Assembly (NCBI RefSeq): GCF_031755915.1
Contig: NC_083390.1
Span: 15,717,001-15,781,000 of the forward strand
DNA from: Ziziphus jujuba
Lineage: Eukaryota; Streptophyta; Magnoliopsida; Rosales; Rhamnaceae
Direction of reading: 5' to 3'
DNA: 64,000 nucleotides
Under the pieces are notes generated by a model. It ran no database searches. It saw nothing but the letters and a program-made list of their open reading frames with translations, and was not told where the DNA came from. A program made the position numbers and the translations under genes. Position 1 is the first letter of the stretch. Every line of letters starts with the position of its first letter. This document shows, one piece after another, positions 23,944 through 37,001 of the stretch.

Positions 23944-26900
23944 CTATCGGGCATATTCGGTGCTGTAATCAAGTTTAAAAAGCATGTCCCTGCGAATGTC
24001 TAAGCCCATTCGAAACTTAAACTTTTTAGCTAGGTCATCCACACGGTCATTGCTCTCATAGTCCATCTCTCTAATACATCGCCTTCTGACCTTCTTCAGT
24101 GTTTCTTTTGATGGTTCAAAACCAGCATTTACCTGCAAACAGTAATTATTGTACAATAAATCAGCTTCCATGCACCAGCAAAGAACCAAATTTAAGAATA
24201 AGGCCACCTAGTCAACCATCAAACAATGCATTTACCATGTCATCAATGGCAGAAAGGGCGGCTTTTGGATCTCGGTTGATAAGATGAGCATCTACGAGCA
24301 ATGAATATGACATTGCATTGGGTTTGACACCCAAACCTAATAAGTGCTCAAACACTCTTGAAGCTTCAAATGTCTGCCACATGATCATGAAATTAGTAAT
24401 GCAAATCTAGCCATGTTATGCTTACTTGTTATGCATATGCAGCTACTGATGATGCCCCATGCCCTTCTGCACCATAATGGTGTGGGTTTTGGGCCCCACA
24501 AAACTATATTTTTGTGCCTGACCCTAGCTCAACAAAAAAGTCAATTAAAAGTTATAGCTGGTGATAAACCTTTCTTTTCAGGAATCAGCATAACTATGAA
24601 CTCCTTGCCATCAATTAGGTAGAAAAAAATACATGTACCGCTATATGAATATTTCAAATTCATGGTTATAGCACACTAAATAAAAAACTAAATGACAAAT
24701 GACTAGCAAAGTGGTTTGTGTTTTTGTGCAGGTGTATCTGTGAGAAGAGAGTAGTTTCAAAAATATTCACCTTCTTGAGCTTCCCAAATGCATACATCAG
24801 GGCATTATAAGAATGAATATCAGGGGTTAATTCGAAAGAGGTACCAATTGCATCAAAGGTTTGGTATGCACGATCAAGGTCCCAGATATTTGCACAACCT
24901 AATATTATGCAGTTTAAAGCAGCAACAGACTTGTAAGGAGGATCTGCACGGCTCAAATTTTCCAGTTGAAAATACACCTGTTGAGGAATCACAGGCAAAC
25001 AAGTTAGAAAGCCATAAAAGAAAAATTAACCAAAGCATTCTTGCCAGGCACCCAGTTAATTAAACACCATGCAGATGCTATGTTCTCCACTGAGAAATAC
25101 TACACGATATCCATTCCAGATTGAGACTTTAACGTACAAAAATATATTCCAGGATAAGTGACACTGTCAAGTTTGAAAAATGATGATTAGAGTAATCAAT
25201 TATTAACAGATGGAAAGACATACAGAGTCCAAAGTCTCAAAACCCTTCTTGGAGCATGCCACAACCAATGGATATAAAGAGGTAAATGGAGAGAATAGCT
25301 CCTCTTCTACTTCTTTATTGGAATTTTCGTAAGTGGACTCAAATTCACGTAAAGTACCAAAAGCTCTCTGCAGATGCCCCATTGATGCAAGGGCATATAT
25401 CTTTCCAAGGTAAGATTCGGGATTAGGGGCTTTCTTTTGACGCAAGGAGCGTCGTAGGATTGCCCAAGATGCATCCAGGAGAGTTAAACTGTAGGTTCTA
25501 CCAGCAGCTCCAAGTGCTGATACAAGTAAACCTTCATCTACAGAAAGCAAGACAGGGGGCCTTGCTTGTTCACATCTAGCAATCCATTTAGCCATGAACT
25601 CCAGGGCATGATATGCCAACTTGCTATCATCCTCTTGTACAGCAATTTCGGCAATGGTCTTGCACATGTTCCAAGGCGGACAGAGAGCTTTGTTCTGTTC
25701 CATTGACTGGTAACACCAACAGAAACAAACTCACATAAGTAAAGAACATGCAAAATTTGCACCACCAACACGAAATGCAGCAAGCATGAATCATGTACCT
25801 TGCACCGTTCAATAACTGACACCAATGTATCCAGCCTGCCCTTATTGACACAACCTCGCACAAACTCACCAAAAACCTTCAGTGACAATGTATTACCAGA
25901 TTTTAATGTCAAATCTATATATTTCAATGCAGCCTCAATCTGGTCTCTTTCTAAAAGCATGCCAAGGATCAAGTCATATGACTCATTATCAGGTAAAGAT
26001 TCTTTCCCCGTTTGCAGCATCCTGGCAATTTAAAATGAAAGCTCTCCATCAAAGTAGTCATCGTGCAATTGAAAATACAAAAGGAGGCACTTATATGACT
26101 AACAGACAGATTTGGCAGGAAAAAGTAATCATATGCATGGTTATAAAAAACGTACGAGTTACGATTCGATACATGTGATTCAACTCATTTTATAGCCCAA
26201 TCGATTCAGAACTGAAGATTGTATCGAAAGTAGAAAAACTCGTTCGTATCGCATATTTTATGTGTTTTTAATGATTCAACAAAATAAAAATAAAAAAAGG
26301 ACTGTTCCTATATGCTTCAAGACTTTCCTACCAAAACAACAAGCCCAAGTTTTTTTTTTAGGTAATAGAGAGAAGAAGACCTCTTTATTTACCTTCCATA
26401 TTTTCTAACTACAAATGTCTGCAAATATAAACCTTAGAAAGAAACTAGACATGATGAAGTCAACAATTCTCATGGCCTCAATGAACTAAAAATTTTAGCA
26501 AAGGAGAATAGAAGACATGGCTGTTGAAGTTAAAAAACAAGCTTGTGAGCCATGACTGCTGGAAAAGTCTGGAAGAAGATGCAGAAGATGAAGAAAAGTC
26601 AAGCTTTAAAAGAATAAAATACCTTTTGGCGTGATTTTCTAAAATAAGGGTAATTGTGGTTAGTAAACGACCTAGTCGTTTAAGTGTTCTATTTGTTTTA
26701 TGATAAACATATATATTTTTTGGGATGTTAGACAATTAATCATTCTTTTTTTGGCATCCTAGGCAATTATACATTAAAGGCAATTTCACTCTATTTTATG
26801 ATTATTTTGCTAAACTTATATGGTTACATTTCTTGTAATTTGAGTACTGCAATTAATTCAAATTTGATTAACATATTATACACACTTATTAGAAGTTCAA

Positions 26901-28264
26901 TATGTAAAATTAAAATACTGTATATCTTACCATACATGTTTCACAAAATCAACAAAACGATTCAAGTTTTGATTCACGATGTGATAACCTTGATCATATG
27001 TAACACATGCTCTTCACACAAACATAGAGTGTGTAAACATACATATTTCTTAGACTGCACTATGATCAAGTCCAAAAGATGGCAAACGGAACAAGGGTAA
27101 GGACTTCATTTGGCAAATTCAGAACTAGAAAAAGGGAAGGGGAAAAAAAATGCAAAGAGGACAAAATCCTACGAAACATTGAAGCATCACGCTCTCCATA
27201 CTACTTATATAGCTTAAGAAGACCAACTCCTTCACATAACCAATTACAGGTCCTTTTCTTCTTTCTTACCCATGTAAAACAAAAATAACAAGGTACTTCG
27301 CCTCCTTATGTTAGTAAATTCACAAAACTATTAATAAAACTTTATACTCCAGCCATTCACGACCAAGACAATTATTAGCTGAATATGCACAGAAAACCCC
27401 ATAAATAAAATTATACAAAGAATGCAGTTCTTCCAAATGTGATCTGTTTATCAGCTTATTTCATGGCTTTATTTTCAGCAATAAAACTTTCTACTTCTAT
27501 TTCCATTTCCATTTCCAATTTCCACAAAAAGACACAGAATCAGCAACTTATTATTTACAAACGTCTAAAGCACTTTACGCTACATTTGATTAAAAAAATC
27601 TGGGCATATGCTGATATTGAGTTTTACCCAAATGAAACTGAGATAATAAATATCCAAACCTTTCGATCAATTTCTGGGCGGCCTCAGTTTCATTTGCCTG
27701 GTACATGGCCTTGAGCACCAGATTGTAGGACGCCGTATTGGGATTGATGGCATAGTCCTCCATATGAGCAACCAGATCCAGCAACTCTCCGGCCGATGCT
27801 CCGATCATCAAATTGGCTCTCAGGTAATGGTTATACATGTTCACGTCGGGCTTGTTGGGCTTCCCATTCTTGTCCAGAGACCGAATCCAAAACTCGAAGA
27901 GCTGTTTCATGTCGGCCCATCTCTGCGACGTCATCCAATCGGCGAACACGTTCATGAGGCTCTGGACGTCTAGTGTTTGCGACAAGGCTTGGATGCGTGA
28001 GCTCGGCGACTGCCGGAGGAACTCCAATGGGACGACGGACTGAGTCAAGGTCGAGCTGGCGGGAATCGGGCTGCGCCAGTTCTCGTTGTAGAGAGGGCTT
28101 CCCGTGGCAGGGTTCGGAGGGAGTGGCGTTGCCTCTGTGCCGGTTGGCTCGGCGAGTTGGGGCTCCTGGCAGAGAAATGTGAAGGTGGTGATGGTCTTGA
28201 AGGTTTGGTTTGGGGTTTTGAACAGGCTTCGGGCCCGTCCTAGAATGGCCATCTGGGACGCCAT
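23944..28264 (-). CDS. Pentatricopeptide/TPR-like organellar protein, At1g26460-like
   Basis: Six coding exons read on the minus strand: 28264-27660, 26021-25799, 25706-25224, 24977-24771, 24373-24236, 24132-23944 (1845 bases, 614 residues). It is closest, by memory, to Arabidopsis At1g26460, a roughly 630-residue PPR protein annotated as mitochondrial. The N-terminus MASQMAILGRARSLFK is basic and lacks acidic residues, as in a mitochondrial presequence. PPR-like helix pairs follow, for example PDVNMYNHYLRANLMIGA, NPNTASYNLVLKAMYQ, TPDIHSYNALMYAFGKLK and KPNAMSYSLLVDAHL. The precise role is unknown. Intron 1 (26022-27659) holds a hAT transposon. A GT donor starts directly after the stop codon (23943), so the 3' UTR is probably spliced, with an acceptor near 23545. 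Confidence 0.9.
26136..26992. mobile_element. hAT-type element in PPR intron 1, with 8-bp target duplication
   Basis: The left end reads CATGGTTATAAAAAACG and the complement of the right end reads CAAGGTTATCACATCGTGAA, sharing CA-GGTTAT. Identical 8-bp flanks ATCATATG lie at 26128-26135 and 26993-27000. The 857-bp interior is AT-rich. The 85-codon minus-strand frame at 26478-26735 is not recognised, so the element is non-autonomous. It lies wholly inside the intron and does not touch the splice sites. Confidence 0.85.
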
Positions 28265-28794
28265 TGATGGAGCTCAGTGAACTGAACTGGGTTAGGGTTT
28301 TGAGTTTATGTGAGGATAGGGGTTATCGTGGTGATTGAGGGTAGTATGGTAATTGTACATGACGATGGCATTTTAGGTATTATTGTCCAATAAAGTGGCA
28401 AAGTAGAATTTGCATTCTCTTTCAATGACAATCGAGCAATCCGAGGTAATCAAGCCTTGTCACATAGCCAATCAAAAGATTGGTCCACGTGTCCGACACT
28501 GGGAAGTGGATTGGGTCCAACTGTCCAAGTGCTTGAGCCCATTGAGATGGGCCTTTTCTGTTGGGGCTTTACAAAGGCACGTAAATTGTTCAAAATCTCA
28601 TTAGCAAACAATTTAGAGTTGTGCGAACCAAAAAAAAAAAAAAAAATTCAGAGATGTCATCTGATAAAAAAACGAAAAAAGGGAGCATTTTAGATCCGTT
28701 GCCGTAAAGTAATGCTATAGCTGCCGGTAAGGCTACCGTGGTTAATTTATTTATTTATACGCAGTTATATTTATCTTTAAACAATTGAATTCAA

Positions 28795-29387
28795 TTTTTC
28801 ATAATTTTTTTTTTATCATAAGTTAATCTCCTGTCCAAAACATTTTGATGGTTTTTCAATAAATATGTGTATTATTAATTTTCAGATTAAAAATGTCTTG
28901 ATAAACTATATAATTTTGATGAAATATTAAAATTTAAAAAAGGTAAAATAAATTTATTTGGGATTATTGTATATCCCGAGATATATTTAAATCACAATTC
29001 TTAAAGTAATAGCTCATAAGTAAGGTTTTGGTTAAAAAAAATTATATATATATATACATATAGAAGAATTTCTACTTATTCATTAAAGAACTGAATAGAT
29101 TTTTCCATAATTTCTTTTTTTTTTTTTTTGTATTATATAGTCAATCTTCTATTAAAATATTTTGATGGTTTTTCAATAAAAATATTTATTATTAATTCTT
29201 AAATTTAAAAGTTATTTGATAAACAGTACAAATTGGATGAAATACTAAAATTCGAAAAGAGCAAAATAAACTTGTCTTGAGTTATTGTACATCCCAACCA
29301 TATACTAAAATCACAATCCTTAAAGCCTCACAGTTAATGTTTTGATAGGAAAACATTCAACATAGAAGAATTTCTATTTATTCATAA
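28795..29387. repeat. Tandem duplication, about 306-bp period
   Basis: Copy 1 (about 28795-29085) and copy 2 (about 29101-29387) share TTTTGATGGTTTTTCAATAA near their starts, GATGAAATA in the middle and GAAGAATTTCTA near their ends, in the same order and spacing. Divergence is moderate. Confidence 0.85.
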
Positions 29388-29549
29388 TTAGGAGGTGTCT
29401 TTTTGTATCCATAATTTTTTCTTTCTTTCTTTCTTTTTTGCTTAATTATGTACACTTTTTAATTAATTATGTATATTTTGCTTATTTCAAATATAATTTA
29501 GTATTGATAAAAGCTTGTTGAGCATCTCAATTAACTACCAATTTAAAGA

Positions 29550-29587
<38 letters not shown>

Positions 29588-32500
29588 CAAAGCAAACACA
29601 AATTAAAATTGTGTTTTTTTTTTTTTAATCTTTCCTTTGGATTTATGATTATATGACATATCTAACAAAATCATTAACTATGTAAAAGTAGCAACCAAAT
29701 AATACACAATTAAATATTAAAAAAAAAACCAACACATTACCAAGCAACACTTCATTACTTGATATAAATTTTGATAGATTTTTTTTTTTTGGTATTTTTA
29801 TCATTATCCTAAATAAGACCTTATTTTTATTTTTATTTTCTTTTTGCACTAAAAATCCTAGATATGCCTTTGTGAATAAACATAAATTTGTTTATAAAGT
29901 ATCAAATAAAACTGAATGAAAATTTTGACTGTGTTAAAAGAAGTTTGATCATCTAAGAACCATCCCAATCTTTGAAAGTTTCTATTACTTCAGCCAGTCA
30001 ATTATTTGATGGTCTGTCTTCCAAAAAAGACTAAAATTTACAAACAAGATTTATCCAATAAGAACATACATCCACTTGAAAATTATACTAAGAATTAATT
30101 ACATTGTCATACCATTAATTTTTAGAGTTGTACAAATTAGACTTTTAATTTTTTTAAATATGTAAGTTTAATCTTCAATTTTTTAATTTATTGTAATTAA
30201 ACATTTTTTGACTTTGAACTAACACAATTGTTTTTAATACTTTTAATTAGCATAGCTTAACAGCTATTTTTTTAATACTTTTAATTAGCATAGCTTAACA
30301 GCTATTTTGATATTTAAGTACATAAAATTTTGAATTAAATAATACTAAAGTGTAAACTTTTAAAACTAACTTTAAATATTTGCATTCTTACTGTATTCTA
30401 ATTTGAAATTTAATATTGTTTAATATCAATCAAGTAACTTATAGATTAACTTTTTTTTCTAATAATAAAGGTATTAAAATTCAAAATTTTTAAAAAAATT
30501 TTGATATTTTTCCATTTTAGTATTTGATAATTAAAAAATTTATACATTTTAACAGCAGTAACATAAAACAGCAATTAAACTTTGTAATTAAAAGCTCAAC
30601 AAAATTTAAATTATAATATATTATGAAATCAAAATTTAAATTACTAAATTAAAATGTTAAAAATTTAAATTACAAAACTTTAAAATTTGAAGGTATCAAA
30701 AATGCAAATAATTTTTCTACTAATAAAACAAATGCTAAAAATAGTCATTTTGTAATTTTTAAAAACTTGCTGTATGCCAGGACTGATGAACATTCATGAG
30801 TGACATGGCAGAATGTAATCTATTCAGGCTATTAATCCTTACAAGCCACAAGCTATCATGTCGCTTCATTTTGAATATTCATGAGTTGTAACTTGAAAAG
30901 CATTTTTCAATTTTTATTTTTTTTTGATAAATAAATTTTTATTCATACGTTGAGTTAGCATCATTTTTGGATGTCGACGTCATTATAGTTTCTATTACTA
31001 GATATAATAAAGAAATTCATATTAAACAATAACTACACATTTTAAAGTTGATTAAAGTAATATAATATGGTAAAATTGGCTTTACAAAGTGTTTCTTGAA
31101 TACGAAATATATTTCTCTTGTAGTAGGTTCAATGATACAAGATTCTGTTCATATTTTCTTACCCAAAAAAATAAATAAATAAATAAAATATGCTGTTCAT
31201 ATTTATGTATCGAAAAAGGACTAAATTTTTGGCCCTACTTTATATATACTCTTTTTTCTTTTTCTTTTTTTCTTTATTAACCTTTGTGTCTTTTCTTCTC
31301 CAAATACGTTTAGAATTAGAAGTTAAGCTTTTATGGATCATATTTTCTTAATGGTAAGAGGAGAACCTAGCTGCAAGTGGTATTGGTTGTATGGTGGGGG
31401 CCATTACAGGTAAAACCTCACATGATTAACAAAAGTTGATAAGAATATCATGACATGATTGAATGTTTAGCATAACCGTCATCTGATAAGGATTTTTAAA
31501 AAGTTTAATCAAAAACTAATTATCTCATAAAATTCAGGAGAATTCCCCAAATAAAATGTTTCAATTCCAAGTCCAAAATAACCCAAAAAAAAAAAAAAAA
31601 AAGATGCTATTCTCTTTGTTGAAATATGCTGTGATTTGGACATCATGAACATATATGAGCTTTCTTTTTTTTTTTTTTTTCTTTTGGTGAATATACATGA
31701 GCTTTATTGTAGTATGTAAAATATGGAAACATTGGTTTTCTCAGATAATCAGATAGATCCTTAATTTTGGATGTTCCATTCATCATTCATATGTATAATA
31801 TATTTATATACATATATTTATAAAAAAAAAAAAAAAATGCCAAGAAAGGTAGAGAGAAGAGAGCATCTGGCCAATTTTTTTCTGTGGTCGTGGTCCAATC
31901 AATTATTCTCTTTAAAGCAAGTAGAGAATTTCAATATCCCCAATCAAACACACCACAGACTCTTCAAAATAAAGTGATGTAAAAGCAACCACAGCACTTC
32001 AAAGAATACTTCCAAGCGTTTTTAACTTTTGGCTCCACCTAATATGTTTGCTTGCCTGACCCATTACACAAAAACAAAATCTATAACAACTATATATATA
32101 TATTACTATGTATTATCATTGATATGACCAATCATTTTTGCCATGTGATTAGCCCCTAGATCTCCTGTAATTATCATGAAATAAGATGATTTTGCTCTTG
32201 ATTTTTTGGGAATGAATTAAAAAGCAAAAACACAATGATCCACAGCTCTTCCTAACAGCTAAAAGGATTCCACGTTCTGTATGTTTCTTAACTATTCGAA
32301 TAAAGTCTCCAATGATGCAAAGTTACATTGGAAGTTGACATTTCTTTTTCTTGATGGCCATTTAGCATTTTCGCAACCACCGACCATAGTCATCGTCTCA
32401 ATCAATTCTAAACTCTAATATATGTGTAATTTAGATCGATCCATAAATAGTAATTGTATTAACTTCTAATATAAATTTGTTGACCAGAAATTTAAAAGCT

Positions 32501-33020
32501 TAAACATGATGGATCTGTTTCTACTACCCTTTCGTCAAAGTCAAACTATTAATATAAATCAAACTACATAGTATCTTGAAGAAATGCTTAATCAAATTGG
32601 CTTTGAGAATTTTATGTTGAATGAAGGGGAAAAAAATAAAAATAAAAATTCCAAACAACCTCCTCACCCTCCCTCCATATCTTCTTACCAAAAAAGAATT
32701 AAGGACCCTGGATTCCTGACTAGCAAGTGCCTTGTCATATAAGGATCATTAGGTTGGGCAGGTTGATTTATTATCTCCTCAAAATGAATGAGTGTAGGAA
32801 TAAGTTTGGCATGCCACTAGAAAATTAATTTATTTTTTTTTAAAGTAAATCTCATATTTCAATTCAAACCCATGCTCTGGAGCTAAAATAAAAAATAATT
32901 AATGTCAGTTGAGTTGTAGAGAATTGATTTGATGTGTATATAGAAAACTATTAGGATTTATTTAATTTATTAATTTTTAAATTATTTTATTTATTAAAAT
33001 TTGAAAATGTATTAGTCATT

Positions 33021-33390
33021 TAAGATTCGTTTGATATATCTTATGAAAACAAAATTTTAATTTGTAAAATTTTCTATTATAGATCTTTTTGAAAAATAAT
33101 TATTATTAAAAAATTAGTAAATATTTTATTGTAAATAAAAAAATTATATTAAATGCTTAAAAAGTTTACATATAAGTTAAAAATAACTGTATTAAATGCT
33201 CATTAAGGTAAAAAAATAGATTTTCTAAAAAAATAAAATTTGAATTTTTTTAAAACAATTTAAAAAATTATTATTATTTTTTTTTTATCAACAAGTGCTT
33301 ATTAACTTTTGTAAATATTTTTATTTTTTAATAAAAAAAAATTTAATTTTTAAATAGAATTTTTGATCTCAAAAAAAATTATGCCAACAG
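33021..33390 (+). mobile_element. MITE-like repeat, copy 1
   Basis: It aligns over its whole length with the complement of 44479-44843. Shared landmarks include AAAATTTTAATTTGTA near the start, GTAAATAAAAAAATTATATT in the middle and GCCAACAG/GCCAAACAG at the end. The termini have weak inverted similarity (GTTTGATA against GTTTGGCAGA), as in small inverted-repeat transposons. It is about 370 bp and non-coding. Confidence 0.65.
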
Positions 33391-34420
33391 TCATCTACTT
33401 AAATCCATATAATAGAATTTACTTTATCTGTTATTAAAATTTTAGTGTTTTATATAGTTTACCAATATATTTTTAATTTAAAAATTGATAATTTTTTTTA
33501 ATACTTAAAAATGACGTATAAACTTTTAACTCATTCTCTTTTTTCAGAAATTTTTTTAGCTCAATTAGATAATTCATTTTTACGGTGTGTAGTGGCTATT
33601 AACTAAATCCAGGAGACACTGTCTAAATAAAGCTGTAAAATCTCTCAACTCTAAAAGATGAAAAAGCATTTTTGTATTGTATTGGACAGAGAAAGACTTT
33701 GTCATGCTTTTTTGGTTAGATATTGCCTTTCTACGATGGCATCAGGAATGGAAGGAGCTCTTGGGCAGCCTTTTTCTCTTTCATCAAATTTTTTGGGGTC
33801 CTCACTGCCATTGTGTTTGTCACCTAATCAATTTGAACAAGGTGTGCGTTTGGAGCTGTATATGGGTTTTGAGTATGTTTCCTAAAAGCCAAATCCTATT
33901 TCCTAAGCAATTATGTTTCCTAAAAGCCAAATCCTAATTCCTAAGCAATTATTGAGCCTAACCAGATCAAATATAAAAACTTTTACTATGTTGGTTTTTT
34001 GGTTTTGTAGGTTGGATTGGTATGTCTTTGAAATATTTAGCTACCTAATCTTTTGGTTATAACTATAAAATATGATTGATCAAAATTGGCTGAGTGTTCA
34101 ATTTGTGTATCTGACATGTTTTTGTGTTACGATTGGTAGATTGTTGGTTATCGAAAATAATTGGAATGGTTATTTTATTTTTGTAATAAAATAATCTCAA
34201 CTCTTTGTTTAGTTGACAAATTTCATTTTATGAACTTATAAAAAAAAAAAAAAAAAAAGAGGAATATGTACAAATTCACTTCTATATCAGCATAGTTCAA
34301 GTGGAAAATTAGAAAAAGGATATGAAAATCCCTCAAACTATAAATTAATAAATAAATAAAATAAAATAAAGAGAGAGAAAAATAGAAGTGGCCAGGAAAG
34401 GTCATGAAAACCCCACAAGA

Positions 34421-35885
34421 GTAGTGCTAGCAACACTTGCTCCAACACCGGCTTGTGTACTCTACTGGCTCTGCATATTCCACGTGTCTTTTACTTTTTG
34501 TCAAAACCAATGCATATTTCGTATGAAATATAGCCCACACTTCTTCATTTTAATTACATAAGTGCCCTTATTTACGTGGTTCTCTTTTTTTAAATTTCTT
34601 TTGCTTTAAAGTTTTTTGTGTTTTTTTTTTAATTTTTAAATTTATTTATTTATAATAATATTATATGCACAAAGTTGCCTTGATTAAAGTTGGAGAGGGC
34701 ACGGATCACCTAACTACTAGAGAATTTAATTTAGACATTTGTATTTTTTTTTTATAAAAAAATTCAAAAGGATTTAGTATTAAAAAAAAATTTTAAAATA
34801 ACATTGCAATCATTAAAAAATATTATTTATTAAATAGTGGATATCCAATATCCTAAATGAATATCATTATTTCTATTAGTAAAAGATGCAAGAAAAAGAA
34901 AATAATAAAACAACAGAAAAAAAAAATTAGAGGTTTGAGAGGGCGATGGATATGTGAGAAAAATGAGGACTAATACGGTTTTAAATGGTTTCCAAAAGAT
35001 GACCCACAAAAAAAAAAAAAAAAAAGATGGTGGCTAAAATTTTCAAATTCATTAAATTAATTTTGAAAACCAAAACCACAAATTATTAGTTGTACTTTTA
35101 TGATCAACTTTTCAAAAAATTAAAAATTACAAATACGAAGAACGTTGTAATATTTTCTCATGTTAAAAAGAATATTACAAAGACAAGAGTTGAAGAATTT
35201 TAATTCAGTAGATATACAACTTACAATTTTTGGGTTTTGATAATTAATTAGAAGATTGAAAACTTACTGGTTTTAACAATAGAAATAAACCAATAAAGAG
35301 ACACGTGTAAATAATATTGTAAAAGTACAACTAACAATAAGAGCACCCATTAAATGACAATATTATATGAAATAATATAAAAAAAAAATATTAGATGGTG
35401 AAATTATATAATTAAAATATATAGGGCAACTAATAATATTATATGGTGTTTGTATTTTTGTTTTAATTATTTCTATTATTAAAACCATTTTTCAAATTTT
35501 AATTAATTTTCAAATCCAAAACCAAAAATTGGTAGTTGTATATCTACTAAATTAAAATTCTTCGACTCTTGTCTTTGCAATATTTTTTTTTTTTGAAAAA
35601 ATAAGAAAATATTACAATGTTCTCCACGTTTGTAATTTTTAACTTTTGAAAAGTTGATCATAAAAGTACAACGAACAATTTTTTGTTTTGGTTTTGAAAA
35701 TTAATTTAATAAATTTAAAATTTTTAGCCACCATATATATATATATATATTTTTTTTTTCAAGGTCATGTTTTAGCAACCATATAAAAACATTGGTTTTC
35801 AATTTTCAATTTTTTAAATAACTTTTCTCACATATACACAAGAGAGTGCACAAACGAGTGTTGGAGCTAGTGTTGCTAGCACTGC
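34421..35885. mobile_element. Foldback element with long inverted arms
   Basis: The left end GTAGTGCTAGCAACAC and the complement of the right end GCAGTGCTAGCAACAC match over about 50 bp, continuing into GCTCCAACAC. Further in, 35026-35287 and 35466-35735 are a second pair of inverted arms of about 260 bp, around a loop of about 180 bp. The arms share GATCAACTTTTCAAAA, AAGACAAGAGT and GTAGATATACAACT. The left side is longer by roughly 430 bp, probably from an insertion between about 34470 and 34940. No target duplication or transposase was found. Confidence 0.8.
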
Positions 35886-37001
35886 TCAACTCGACAAAAC
35901 CCTTCAAATATTTTTATCATAACAATTTTCCACAATTATCAATTATTCTTAGAATGTAATCTAAAAAACCACTTTTAAATCCAATCACAATTAATTTTTA
36001 GAAAAGTTCTCAACTATGCCTGACTCAATCTTTCTCTAAAAATATTTTGCTGAAAAATCCCTTTTTTGCTTATAAAAGAAATCAATTATGATCTATTCTA
36101 ATACTAACAGAAATTACATATTTGTTATAAAAAAAAAAAAAAAGAAATTTACATAATTGTTCATTATTTTTAAAACCAAAAAAAAAAAAAAAAAATTCCA
36201 TACCAGAGTTAACTGAGGTAAAATAAGAATAGCACCATAAGAATTAAATTCTCTCCATTACACAGAGACCAAAAGTACCAAATTTTATACCAACATAAAA
36301 AGGAAGGTACAGACGTCTCAGCAAATGTTCTGGAGCCATCTTATTATAATACGGCGAGAAAGAGACAGTGATCCATGTACCATAATAAGATGCTGATTCA
36401 TCTAAATCAAAGCAAGGAAAAGGACACAAACAGTGCTAGCTCATGGTGACAGCCCAGAGTAAAATAAAGATCCCTATGAACCTCAATGGTAGTAGGTCCC
36501 ACAAAACAGTGCCCTGAAACTAAAACTAAACCAAGTTTGATTAACTTTTAATCATCCTTATGGGTTTAAGACCGTTTGAGAAAATCACACGCACATGGAC
36601 AAAACAGCCAAAAAATACATGACAAAAGCATTTTTTTTGCCCTTTTTTTTGTTTTTTTTTTTTTTAAGGCTTCAGTTTCCCAGATCACTCTCCCCCAGTC
36701 TCGAGATAAAGTATACGTATATTTAAATTGTTTATTTAACAAACATATAATGTAAAAAGACTTAAAAGGCTCAAAAAGCAGCATATTACGTATACAGACA
36801 CCCACCACTACCACCCACCGTCTCTTTTATTCTCCATCTTTTTCGTCTGCTAGAAATCTCTATCTCTCTACATACCCATCTTTCTTCTTCTCTGAAGAGC
36901 CTTTCTTGATTTGGTGGAGTTTCAAGCAAATCTTTCATAAGGAATATATATTTTTTATTTTTAGTTCTCAATTGTTTTTACTATAGCATCTTGCATCAAT
37001 C
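35886..37001. other. Upstream region of the PDCB-like gene
   Basis: AT-rich DNA with poly-A runs to about 36.2 kb, then a moderately mixed stretch without a supported gene. From about 36800 the plus strand shows pyrimidine-rich tracts (TCTCTATCTCTCTAC, TTCTTCTTCTCTG) typical of a plant promoter and 5' UTR. Minus-strand frames at 36244-36429, 36566-36814 and 36786-36971 are not recognised. Confidence 0.5.

Larger units (their letters stand above)
28265..34420. other. Gene-poor region between the PPR gene and the foldback element
   Basis: The first 350 bp are the PPR promoter side and are less AT-rich. Beyond about 28.7 kb the DNA is AT-rich. It contains a 0.3-kb tandem duplication (28795-29387), a small duplication at about 30225-30305 (unit with AATTAGCATAGCTTAACAGC), a MITE-like repeat (33021-33390), a 37-bp tandem duplication at about 33875-33950 (unit with TTTCCTAAAAGCCAAATCCT), and (TA)n at 29552-29585. 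Short open frames such as 31771-31977 and 33658-33937 are not recognised and have no family features. Confidence 0.65.

Noticed and set aside
33658..33937. Two overlapping open frames of 75 and 86 codons
   Set aside because: No recognisable domains, and the end runs into a 37-bp tandem duplication.
34421..35885. Target-site duplication for the foldback element
   Set aside because: Flanking bases (CCACAAGA on the left, TCAACTCGA on the right) do not match at any tested length from 3 to 10.
28265..36900. Conserved plant microRNA genes
   Set aside because: I looked for mature sequences of common families (156, 159, 160, 164, 166, 167, 171, 172, 319, 390, 393, 396) and saw none.
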